From contig PMLJ01000038.1 in NCBI GenBank assembly GCA_003158855.1, forward strand, positions 1 through 64,000: a stretch of 64,000 nucleotides of DNA, read 5' to 3'. This document shows, one piece after another, positions 1 to 8,000 of the stretch. This stretch comes from Acidimicrobiaceae bacterium. GTDB lineage: Bacteria; Actinomycetota; Acidimicrobiia; Acidimicrobiales; RAAP-2. The position numbers were made by a program, and so were the translations under genes. Position 1 is the stretch's first letter. Each line of letters starts with the position of its first letter. The notes below the pieces were generated by a model, which was not told where the DNA came from, did not search any database, and was given only the letters and a program-made list of their open reading frames with translations.

Positions 1-1
1 T

Positions 2-121
2 CACGCACTTCTCGACGCCCACCCTGACGAGGCTCGTTGGACGGCTATGACGGATTCCGCAGTTGGATGGATTCCTGCATGCCGTCTCCAAATGGGAAGT
101 CACTTTGCCCAGCGATATTGA
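2..121 (+). CDS. Possible 3' end of a gene cut by the window edge
   Basis: One frame is open from the first bases for about 39 codons and ends in TGA at 119-121. Its amino-acid make-up (a segment reading LDAHPDEARW, then a Trp- and Gly-containing tail) is plausible for protein, but no family can be recognised from so little. The ~160 bases between it and the next start hold no other gene I can support. It may equally be chance open frame. Confidence 0.25.
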   Translation, partial: HALLDAHPDEARWTAMTDSAVGWIPACRLQMGSHFAQRY

Positions 122-280
122 GCAACTTCACGTTTTCGTTTGGAGGGTAGTGATGCGCATCGTCAAACGACTTCGGACGAGTAGACGACAATGGGGCTAG
201 AAAGTAGAAGCCGGGCAAAGAACTGTAGGGGTGTGAATGTTTGACGGGAGCATGAATACTGAGAGGATCGACCTAAAGTC

Positions 281-1840
281 ATGAAGTCAAAGATCATTTT
301 CCTAGTCACCGTCGTTGCGCTCCTGTCATCGTTCTTTCTCATGTCCTCAGCCTCGGCTGCGACAACAAGAACACGGCCGGGTGAGCCTCGCCACGTAACA
401 GCCGTCGCAGGTGACAATTCGGTGACTGTGCGTTTCTTACCCCCTTCTTCCAACGGTGGCGACAGGGTCAATCGATACGACATCAAGACGTATCCCACAA
501 ATCGCGTGTACAACTGTCTATCGACCAACTGCCATATAGGAGGTCTGGCAGCGGGAACTCCATACTTCTTTCAAGTTGCTGCTGTAACCAAGGTTGGTAG
601 GGGCGAATATTCCATGCCATCGAAAGTCGTTACACCAACCGGATCGGTCACCATCACCTTCAATGCGAATGGTGGATCGGGCACCATGGCAAGCGAAACC
701 GAGCCATACGATACGACCGCCGCCCTCGCGTCCAATACCTTCACCTACGTGGGCTACACATTTACCGGTTGGAACACTACGGCCAACGGCAGCGGTACCG
801 CATTCACCAACGGTGCACTTGCGAAGTTCACTAGGGGTGCTACCTTCTACGCGCAGTGGACAGTTGCCTCGGCACCAACAACGGTCACCATCACGTTCAA
901 CGCCAATGGCGGGATCGGCACGATGGTTCCCGAGACCGAGACCTTGAACGTCTCGGCAGCATTGACCACAAACACCTTTACTCGTACCGGATACACATTC
1001 AGTGGTTGGAATACCGTTGCGGGTGGAGGCGGCACCGGTTACAGCAACGATGCTTCTTATTCGTTTGTTACGAGCATGACGCTTTACGCGCAGTGGACCG
1101 CGACGTCAATCACCGTCCCATTTTCAGGGTCGACCTCACCAAACTGGTCAGGTTACGTGCTCCCTACAACCTCGCTGGACACTTTGGCGTCCGGCGAATG
1201 GACAGTACCTACACTTAATTGCACCGACACACCAAATGGGTCATCTTCTACATGGGTAGGTATTGGTGGTGTTACGTGGTCAGACGGAAGTTCGTCGGGG
1301 TCACTCTTGCAAACGGGCACAGAAGATGACTGCGTCAACGGAGTACAGGTCGATTCCGGTTGGTTTGAGATTTACCCGAGCACCCCCAATTACGAAGAAA
1401 CGTTCTCGAATTTTCCGGTGCGCCCCGGAGACACGATTGAGGCAATCGCTGGCTACAGCGGTGGGCAATGGGTGACTGATTTGGAGAACCTCAACACAGG
1501 TCTCTCTGGCTTCTTCGTAATTGGCAATTCATGGGCAGTGTTCACGACGGCGACAGACACACCCGTGGGCGGCATTCAGGGTTACGCCACAGGTACGTCA
1601 TACTCCGGCGCGTATTCGGTGGAGTGGATTGAAGAAGACGTCACAAGTGCTGACAGCGGCTCACTATTCACACTTCCCAACTATGGGAGCGTGACGTTCT
1701 TCAACTTGCGGACAAGTCTCACTTCCTGGTCGCTCCCCAATAGCGATGCTTATGAAATGACGAATGACGGCAATACCCCCGTGTCCGTACCCGGCTCCGT
1801 TAGCAACGACGGTTTCACCGTCACCTACACGGGACCTTGA
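281..1840 (+). CDS. Secreted G1-family (eqolisin-like) peptidase with FN3 and InlB-type repeats
   Basis: A 519-residue exported protein. Residues 1-26 form a signal peptide (charged start, hydrophobic core, A-S-A-A end). Residues ~33-120 look like a fibronectin type III domain (PGEPRHVTA start, AGTPYFFQVAAV core). Two InlB-type B-repeats follow (~122-195 and ~200-273), each with FNANGG, GYTFxGWNT and LYAQW/FYAQW. Residues ~285-480 match peptidase family G1: NWSGY, then WVGIGG, a glutamine in LLQTGTE (Q344) and a glutamate in VEWIEED (E448), which are placed like the Gln/Glu dyad of eqolisins. Such enzymes are acid-active endopeptidases outside the cell; the FN3 and InlB parts probably bind polymers or surfaces. 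The start has no strong ribosome site but the signal peptide fixes it. The domain call is from motif reading, not a profile search. Confidence 0.75.
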   Translation: MKSKIIFLVTVVALLSSFFLMSSASAATTRTRPGEPRHVTAVAGDNSVTVRFLPPSSNGGDRVNRYDIKTYPTNRVYNCLSTNCHIGGLAAGTPYFFQVAAVTKVGRGEYSMPSKVVTPTGSVTITFNANGGSGTMASETEPYDTTAALASNTFTYVGYTFTGWNTTANGSGTAFTNGALAKFTRGATFYAQWTVASAPTTVTITFNANGGIGTMVPETETLNVSAALTTNTFTRTGYTFSGWNTVAGGGGTGYSNDASYSFVTSMTLYAQWTATSITVPFSGSTSPNWSGYVLPTTSLDTLASGEWTVPTLNCTDTPNGSSSTWVGIGGVTWSDGSSSGSLLQTGTEDDCVNGVQVDSGWFEIYPSTPNYEETFSNFPVRPGDTIEAIAGYSGGQWVTDLENLNTGLSGFFVIGNSWAVFTTATDTPVGGIQGYATGTSYSGAYSVEWIEEDVTSADSGSLFTLPNYGSVTFFNLRTSLTSWSLPNSDAYEMTNDGNTPVSVPGSVSNDGFTVTYTGP

Positions 1841-1849
1841 GGTAGAAGG

Positions 1850-1975
1850 ATGGCTCAGATCAATGAACAGGGGATAACCCTCGCTGGCGGGCGCACCGTC
1901 GGCATTATCTCAGTCAATGGCGGCGAGATTCGTGGCGAAGGGCTATATGGATTACTACGCAGGCACAAGATGTAG
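1850..1975 (+). CDS. Small open frame of 41 codons running into the left inverted repeat
   Basis: ATG at 1850 lies nine bases after the peptidase stop and has a GAAGG-like ribosome site directly before it. The product (starts MAQINEQGITLAGG, ends LLRRHKM) has no known family. Its last ~15 codons are made from the left arm of the inverted repeat, so it may be a longer gene that was cut short when the repeat-bounded element arrived. It could also be a chance frame. Confidence 0.35.
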   Translation: MAQINEQGITLAGGRTVGIISVNGGEIRGEGLYGLLRRHKM

Positions 1976-1976
1976 T
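1929..1976 (+). repeat. Left arm of an imperfect inverted repeat
   Basis: The stretch GGGCTATATGG...GATGTAGTG (1940-1976) reappears in reverse complement at 2649-2686 with only three differing bases. Outside it sits a short palindrome TTCG-TGG-CGAA (1929-1939) that also flanks the right arm, with its three-base loop inverted. The pair encloses one minus-strand gene. Confidence 0.85.
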
Positions 1977-2015
1977 GGTTGGTCGTCTTTTCTACGAGAT
2001 GGTCACGGCATAGGG

Positions 2016-2564
2016 TCACAGTTTGCTCAGCTCATCTATGAGCCAGTCAAGGCGCGCGGCTGTCTGAATCCAGATCTCCGAGGCCCTGTCAGTACCGACG
2101 TAGTTGGGCTTCTGTCTCTTCAAACCATGTGAGATGAGAGCCGTTCTTTCATTTCTGTCCATGACATCTTCCAGCTCAGTGAGAACATCACTCATCCATC
2201 CATAGCAAACATTGGCTTCGTGAATGACCGCCTGATCGAGTTGCTGTGCTTCTTCCTCGCCCAGGTCAGTTTTCTGACTCGCCTGACTTTCTTGTTGGAG
2301 TGACCGATCGAGCTTCTTTAGGTATTCGTTTCCGACGCTAATAAGTAGGCGGTAACTCAACTTCCTGCGCTCCACCTTGGCCGCCGCCTTGTCAACGTCG
2401 CGCTTCTCAAGAATTACCGTGATCACGATCACTATGAGGCACGCAGCAATGCCACAGAGAAGAGCCAGCACAACATGGTGACGAAGCAGGTACAGCACTA
2501 GCGCACCAACAAAAGTGACGAGTAGCCCCTCAGAGAGGACTCGTACGTCGCGCTTGTTGAGCAT
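2016..2564 (-). CDS. Two-helix membrane protein with helical cytoplasmic domain, unknown function
   Basis: A 182-residue protein that I do not recognise. Residues ~8-27 and ~29-51 are hydrophobic and probably form a membrane hairpin. The rest is polar and Glu/Gln/Lys-rich, predicted helical (EEEAQQLDQ; WMSDVLTELEDVMD), and the end has an aromatic WIQTAARLDWLI segment. The gene fills most of the space between the two arms of the inverted repeat and is the only gene there, so it is the likely cargo of that element. Two N-terminal membrane helices plus a soluble helical part also occur in some membrane effectors of defence systems, but nothing here proves such a role. Confidence 0.6.
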   Translation of the reverse strand: MLNKRDVRVLSEGLLVTFVGALVLYLLRHHVVLALLCGIAACLIVIVITVILEKRDVDKAAAKVERRKLSYRLLISVGNEYLKKLDRSLQQESQASQKTDLGEEEAQQLDQAVIHEANVCYGWMSDVLTELEDVMDRNERTALISHGLKRQKPNYVGTDRASEIWIQTAARLDWLIDELSKL

Positions 2565-2648
2565 GGCCTACTCCGGCTCTTCGCAGTCCTCATCCATCGC
2601 CTCAGCCTAAGTCTCTGTCCCTGGCTCCTCAGGCTCCATTTCGACCGG

Positions 2649-2699
2649 CACTACATCTTGTGCCTGCGTAGTTATCTATATAGCCCTTTCGTGGCGAAG
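2649..2699 (-). repeat. Right arm of the inverted repeat
   Basis: Reverse complement of the left arm, CACTACATCTTGTGCCTGCG onward, followed by TATATAGCCC and the TTCGTGGCGAA palindrome (2689-2699). Arm-to-arm span is about 770 bases. Confidence 0.85.
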
Positions 2700-3110
2700 G
2701 TGGTCCCTTACGCTCGCAGCTTGTCGTGCGAGTGAAATTCAAATTGAACCAGCACCCGAAGGAGGCGATGATTGCAGTGACTTCGCTCACCGCCTCTCTC
2801 CGAATAGAACCACACGTCACTTCAATGCAAATGGTCTCCGAACGGCACGAGACGGCTCGTCGCCTGTTATTGGGCAACGGTCCACGATGCCCTGTCACTG
2901 AATTCGAATTTTGAAAGGGTGGCGATGAGCCGATTATCCCCGAAGACCCGTTCCCAATAAAATAAGCAGTCCGGGCAGTGGTCGACGGAGTTCGAACTTA
3001 GTCCCGTCACCTCCATTGCACTCACCCGACTGTTCGGAACGAACACGATGAACCAGTCGGTAGCAAGATGTTGTGAATATGTTGTTACAGGATTCTGCTA
3101 GCGATAGACG
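2700..3110. other. Intergenic stretch without a supported gene
   Basis: The stretch is A+T-richer than the chromosomal genes. A plus-strand GTG frame at 2726-2914 (62 codons, begins MRVKFKLNQH) is open but has no ribosome site and no recognisable product. I see no tRNA, terminator or clear promoter. Confidence 0.5.
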
Positions 3111-3123
3111 AGGAGGTGGGACC

Positions 3124-3264
3124 ATGACGACGAGCAGCATTCCGCGACCGAGAGGGATTTCTGCTGAATCCTTCTTTCCGTCTCGTCCAAGTGGCGCTCT
3201 TTCAGTCAACGCTGCGCGTCAGTTGGCACTCATCGAGCTCGACATCGAGAGGCCCTGCCCATGA
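3124..3264 (+). CDS. Small protein of 46 residues with strong ribosome site
   Basis: ATG at 3124 is preceded by GAGGAGGTGG (3111-3120), one of the best Shine-Dalgarno sequences in the window, six bases before the start. The product (MTTSSIPRPRG start, ELDIERPCP end) belongs to no family I know and has no membrane segment. Its TGA overlaps a following ATG as ATGA, and that next tiny frame overlaps the downstream secreted-protein gene as GTGA, so the three look translationally coupled. It may be a regulatory leader rather than a working protein. Confidence 0.4.
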   Translation: MTTSSIPRPRGISAESFFPSRPSGALSVNAARQLALIELDIERPCP

Positions 3265-3296
3265 TGAAGCGGCTCGCCGTAACGGTGAATCAGTGA
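3261..3296 (+). CDS. Possible 11-codon coupling peptide
   Basis: ATGATGAAGCGG starts inside the ATGA overlap with the 46-residue frame, encodes MMKRLAVTVNQ, and stops at TGA 3294-3296, overlapping the GTG start of the secreted protein. Too short to call on its own; the double overlap is the only support. Confidence 0.25.
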   Translation: MMKRLAVTVNQ

Positions 3297-4405
3297 AGGC
3301 GATCTGGCTGCGCAAAATGTCGCTCGCGCTTGCGTGCGTCGCTCTAGGCGTCCCGCTAATGGTCCAATCTCCAGGTGCCGCCGCCACGTCGACAACCGCT
3401 AATGCGACGGTGCCGTATCCAATGCTCGGCGCGAACCTCACTACCGAGTACGTTGCAGCGGGAACGCAACCATCGATCACCGTGACCGCGAGCGATCCCA
3501 CTGATACTCCCAATACTGGAGTATCAGAGTACCTTTGGGGGCCTCTGCCAGTCCCGACGTCCGGTGTCTGCTCCACTCTCACGCTCGTTCAATTCGACAC
3601 GGAGAGTCCGGGCGTCGGTGTCTATACCTCGATGGTTCCCAATTTGTTAGGGACGGTGGTTAGCGCCAGCGGCCCCGTAACGATCGTCGGCCCCGTCGCC
3701 GCAACTGCGGGTTGTTATGGGTGGACTACACCCATATCGGGGACCGCGGAATCAATTTCACCAACCACCACTACGACAACTACGACCAAAGTGCTGGCTG
3801 CCGCAAAGACGTCTGTCACTTGCATGCGCGGTAGGACCACCAAGAAGGTGACGTCGGTGAGCCCGAAGTGTCCCAGCGGTTACAAGAGAGCCTCGACAAT
3901 TTCATGCGTTAAGGGATCGGCGATTAGGAAAGTGACCGCGGTGAGCCCGAAGTGTCCCAGTGGTTACAAGGAAAAGAAGACCGCTCCAAAGCCACCGGTG
4001 ACCACCACGACGACGACAATCCCAACCCCCACTTCAGGCCTTGCCTCGTGCGGGGACTGTGGAGTGGCGGCACTGATTAATGCCGACCGCGCCACTCTTG
4101 GCCTGCATCCATTGGCACTGATCAACAATGCCGCCGGCGTGGAACTAAGCGCCCTTCTTTTCGTGTCGGCTGCCGACGATCCGGGCATAGCGGCGTGGAA
4201 CATTACGGCGACTGACACGCCGCAACAAGCAGCCGTAGCAGCCGTAAATGCGTGGTGGGCTGAAGGGCCGGGGCTTGCCGTCGATGGGCACGGTCATTAT
4301 GACGCGATCGTGAACCCGAACTACACGTCCATCTCCGTTGCAGTTGCGTTCCAACCAGCGGGCACTCCACTTGGGCCTTGCTGGGTTGTCGTAGCGGGGC
4401 TCTGA
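3293..4405 (+). CDS. Secreted CAP-like protein with Cys repeat pair
   Basis: About 370 residues from GTG 3293. This start gives a good signal peptide (VKAIWLRK, then a hydrophobic stretch ending AAA); an ATG at 3317 would lose the positive charges. Residues ~40-150 resemble the GCYxW modules of the large adhesin downstream (LWGPLPVP, CSTLTLVQF, TAGCYGW). A Thr linker follows, then two 28-residue repeats with SPKCPSGYK, a motif common in actinobacterial exported proteins, then another Thr linker. The last ~130 residues look like a loose CAP/SCP domain (CGVAALINADRATLGLHPLA; SISVAVAFQ near the end), usually an extracellular domain of varied function. It probably sits outside the cell or loosely on the wall. 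Confidence 0.65.
   Translation: MKAIWLRKMSLALACVALGVPLMVQSPGAAATSTTANATVPYPMLGANLTTEYVAAGTQPSITVTASDPTDTPNTGVSEYLWGPLPVPTSGVCSTLTLVQFDTESPGVGVYTSMVPNLLGTVVSASGPVTIVGPVAATAGCYGWTTPISGTAESISPTTTTTTTTKVLAAAKTSVTCMRGRTTKKVTSVSPKCPSGYKRASTISCVKGSAIRKVTAVSPKCPSGYKEKKTAPKPPVTTTTTTIPTPTSGLASCGDCGVAALINADRATLGLHPLALINNAAGVELSALLFVSAADDPGIAAWNITATDTPQQAAVAAVNAWWAEGPGLAVDGHGHYDAIVNPNYTSISVAVAFQPAGTPLGPCWVVVAGL
3809..3970 (+). repeat. Two 84-base direct coding repeats
   Basis: GTGAGCCCGAAGTGTCCCAG occurs at 3857 and again at 3941, exactly 84 bases apart, inside two similar 28-codon units of the secreted protein. Confidence 0.8.
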
Positions 4406-4421
4406 ACATCCCGGACAGGTG

Positions 4422-4898
4422 CTACTTAGTCTGTTGACCACGTTTCGCATCAAGCGAGTCAGAACCTGTGTCAGTGGATCGACGTCGGGGATTGGTCGGA
4501 AGCCACGGCGCGGGGGGAGTGCTCAACGCCCGCACTCGGCGTAGCGCGTCATAGGCCGCTCGAGTGCCTTCCAACGCGACCTCGATGCGCCCTACGCCGC
4601 TCACCAGCACCTCGCACTGCGCTCGAAGCTCGGCGATCTCGCCGTGCGCGGCCTCCAGCTCGGCCTTCAGTCGCTCCACCTCACCGTCGGCAACGTGGGA
4701 CCGGCCTCCCCTGAACGGTTCATCCAGAATCTCTAGTCCGGCGTTGTTGAGAGCGGCCACGCTCACGAAGATGCGCTTATTTTGATCTTCCCGGGGCTCG
4801 GGTATCAATGAACCGGCCTCGATCAATCGCCGCAAGGTCCCATGCGACTTGTGGCACGCTCGGGCGGCTTCACTGAGAGTTAGTAGTTTCGTATCCAT
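4422..4898 (-). CDS. Helix-turn-helix DNA-binding protein with coiled coil
   Basis: 158 residues. The first ~55 (TLSEAARACHKSHGTLRRLIEAGSL, then KRIFVSVAAL) form a MerR/excisionase-like winged helix with the usual helix-turn-helix and wing. Residues ~70-125 are a heptad-like coiled coil (EVERLKAELEAAHGEIAEL) likely to dimerise it. The basic tail is unstructured. Proteins of this build are common on actinobacterial plasmids and conjugative elements, where they bind near their own promoters. It is transcribed away from the adhesin and transfer operon, with a 13-base palindrome in the shared upstream region, so it may repress that operon. Function is inferred from fold and position. Confidence 0.65.
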   Translation of the reverse strand: MDTKLLTLSEAARACHKSHGTLRRLIEAGSLIPEPREDQNKRIFVSVAALNNAGLEILDEPFRGGRSHVADGEVERLKAELEAAHGEIAELRAQCEVLVSGVGRIEVALEGTRAAYDALRRVRALSTPPAPWLPTNPRRRSTDTGSDSLDAKRGQQTK

Positions 4899-4914
4899 TG
4901 ACTAATCATATCAG

Positions 4915-4927
4915 AGCAATGATTGCT
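4915..4927. promoter_or_regulatory. Candidate operator palindrome between divergent genes
   Basis: AGCAATGATTGCT is a perfect inverted repeat around a three-base centre, 17 bases before the start of the HTH gene and about 140 before the adhesin. The ~170-base region is A+T-rich. It is a reasonable binding site for the divergent HTH protein; no binding evidence exists here. Confidence 0.4.
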
Positions 4928-5068
4928 TGTAAATGATGCTATTTCCTGTATTTAGGTACTCTTCTAGGGGACTCGCAGGAGAAATTTTGAGGAATCTGGA
5001 AATTTGCCCTGCTTATGAGTATACATATGCTACTCTGCGTCACAGAAACTTCTAGCGTAAGGGGTGGA

Positions 5069-8000
5069 ATGTCGCATCAGCCGAGTACAGGTAACAGAAT
5101 TCATCTACAATGGATATGCAAAAGTTTACTCGTTCCATTCATCTGTGTAGCTATGCTCGCTGCGGCAATCGGTATCGCCGCCGCCGCGAACACGACAGGT
5201 CCCGGTGACGGTACCTACGGCGGCTACTCCTCGCACTACTGGGGCGCCTACGTTCTCGACACCACCGATGGGACGCTCTACGGCTACTGCGTCGATCCCG
5301 GTCAGGCCAGCCCGGACAACCCAGCGATCACCCACGACACTTACACCGTCTCGACCGTCTCCAACGCCTCGGAAGCAACGCTCGGTTGGCTCGCCGCCCA
5401 GACAGGCAGTGGCGCACTCGGTCTGAGTGCGGACAATCTCGCCGGCGGAATCTCGATGGTCGCGTACAACACCTATGGAGGCGGCAGCATTGGCAGCGGT
5501 CCGGTGTCTGCCGCGTCGATCAGCACCGTGACCAACTTCATCGACAACTATCCCGGTACGTGGACCATTAGTGCGACGCTCCAGGCGGCGCCTGCGGGTG
5601 GTTACGTGGCCGGAAGGACCTACACCGGCGAGGTCCACGTCGCGGCCGGCAACGGCAGTGGTGTCCCCGACGTTCAGATCCTCAGTCCCGCCGTTGGCGG
5701 CGCGGGGGAGTTCAGCTCGTTCGCCTGGACGAACGCCACTACCGGCGGTGGCGGGAATGCGTCCTTCACGTGGACCGACAACAACGCCGGCGACTCCTTC
5801 TCCGCCAGCTTCACCTCGCGGTACGGCCTGCCTACGGGTGTCGCCGACCTTGACTTGGCTCCGACCGGCTCGGGTGGTCAAACCATGCTGCTCGGAATTA
5901 CGCGGAGTAACGCCTCAGCAACCGTTAGGGGTACGACTGCCACCGGAACCATTGTCGGCGCACCCGTCACGGTTTACTTGATCAAGGTGGCATCCGGCGA
6001 TGTTACGGACACTCCGATTGCCGGCGCGGTCTTCAACATCGCAAGTGCCAGCGGAACGGTGTTGTATACCGGTGTCACTACTCAGACAACTCCCGTTGAG
6101 ATCGATACTTTGATCGAGCCCGCTAACAACGGTGAGCCGATGCAACCCGACACCGTCTACGAAATGGTCGAGACGTCGGCACCTGCGGGCTACACGGTTC
6201 CAACGGACAACGTGACCTCGTTTACGACGCCTGCCAGCGGAGGAACGATGACGGTCACGGTGGCCGACCCGGCCTCAGTGGTGACGCCGCCTCCGCCACC
6301 GCCCAATACGGCGTCGGTGTACATGATCAAGACTTCGACAACCGATCCCACTGACACGCCGATCGCGGGCGCCGTCTTCAACCTGGCCGACGGCAGCGGC
6401 AACGTGCTGGCGACGGGCATCACGAGCACGACGTCCCCGCTAGAGATCGACCAACTCGTGTCCGGCGGTATGACTGATGGCTCGACCTACGAGCTCATTG
6501 AGACGGCGGCTCCCGTTGGCTACTACATCGCAGCGAACAACGTGACCACGTTCACGATTCCCGCCGGCGCGACCATCGACGAGGTAATCGTCGCTGACGC
6601 ACCGGTCCCAAGCCCAACAGTGGCGACGCAGGTCACTTCGGACAGTGGACTGCCGGGCACGGTCTTAAGCGACGTCGTCACGGTATCTGGCGACGACGGA
6701 GAGGCCGGTGTCATCATCGCAACGTTGTACGGCCCGGTGGCGCCGTCCGCCACGGGAAGTTGCCGCGACCTGACTCTCGCCCAGTGGGAAGCGGGAGCGA
6801 CCCAGACCTTCACGACCGATATAACCGGCAACGGTGCCTACACCATCACTGGCCCGACCTCAGCGTCGGCTGGTTGCTACGGCTGGAGCGACACGATCAC
6901 CCTGACTCCTTCGAGTACCACGGGCTCATCCTCACCCACCTCACCCACGGAATCGACCGCCATCACCGTGCCGGTCTACTTCGTCAAGGCGTCGTCCACT
7001 GACCCCACGGACACGCCAGTTGCCGGCGCGGTCTTCTCGTTAGCCGACGCCAGTGGCAACATTTTGGCGACGGGCATCACGAGCGCAACGACACCCGTGG
7101 AGATTGATCAACTCGTGTCGGGAGGAATGCCCGAGGGCGCGACCTACGAGCTCATCGAGACCCAGGCTCCCCCTGGCTACTACGTTCCAACCGGCAACGT
7201 GACGACGTTCACGGTACCGATGGACGCGACCGCGTACACGGTGCTCTCCATGGCGGCCACGACGTCAATTGCGCCGAGCCCCAATAATGGCGTTCGCCCC
7301 ACCGGCCAACTCTTCGCCGTCAGCTGTCCCAGCGCCACCACCTGCATTGCCGTCGGCATCGACAACTCTCAACAGGTCGCCACCTCCATTGGCACTCTGT
7401 CCGGTGGCACCTGGACCTGGAGCGCCGAGACCCAGGCCGGCAACGGCTACGGCGAACTCACCGCCGTCAGTTGTCCCAGTGCGACGTCGTGCGTCGCCGT
7501 GGGTTTCAACTCCAACCGAAACAACATCACCATTGCCGGCACTCTCTCCGGTGGCGCGTGGACCTGGTCCGCCGAGTCGCTGGTGCCCGGACAGAGTAGC
7601 CAGGGCGAACTCACCGGCGTCAGCTGTCCCACCACGACGACCTGCGTCGCCGTGGGATACGAAAGCAGCAACAACACCTACCAGAGCATCACTACCGTCG
7701 GCACGTTGTCCGGTGGCGTGTGGACCTGGACCACGCAGTCAGTCGTCACGCCCGACGCCACGGGCTACGGCCGGCTCAACGCGGTCAGTTGCCCCAGTGC
7801 GACGTCGTGCGTCGCCGTGGGTTACGACGGCAGCCTTCAAAACGGCAGTAACCAGTCCATCACTACTGTCGGCGCGTTGTCCGGTGGCGCGTGGACCTGG
7901 ACCACCGAGTCACCAGTTTCGGCTGACGCTTCCGGTGCGGGTTACCTCTACGGCGTTAGTTGTTCCACTGCGACAACGTGCGTCGCCGTGGGCTTCGACG

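Noticed and set aside
2726-2914. 62-codon plus-strand frame beside the inverted repeat
   Set aside because: No ribosome site, no known family, and its start lies in unremarkable sequence; kept only as a note.
3191-3292. Upstream extension of the secreted protein to ATG at 3191-3193 region
   Set aside because: The added residues are polar and would bury the signal peptide; the GTG at 3293 gives a normal signal and overlaps the preceding tiny frame.
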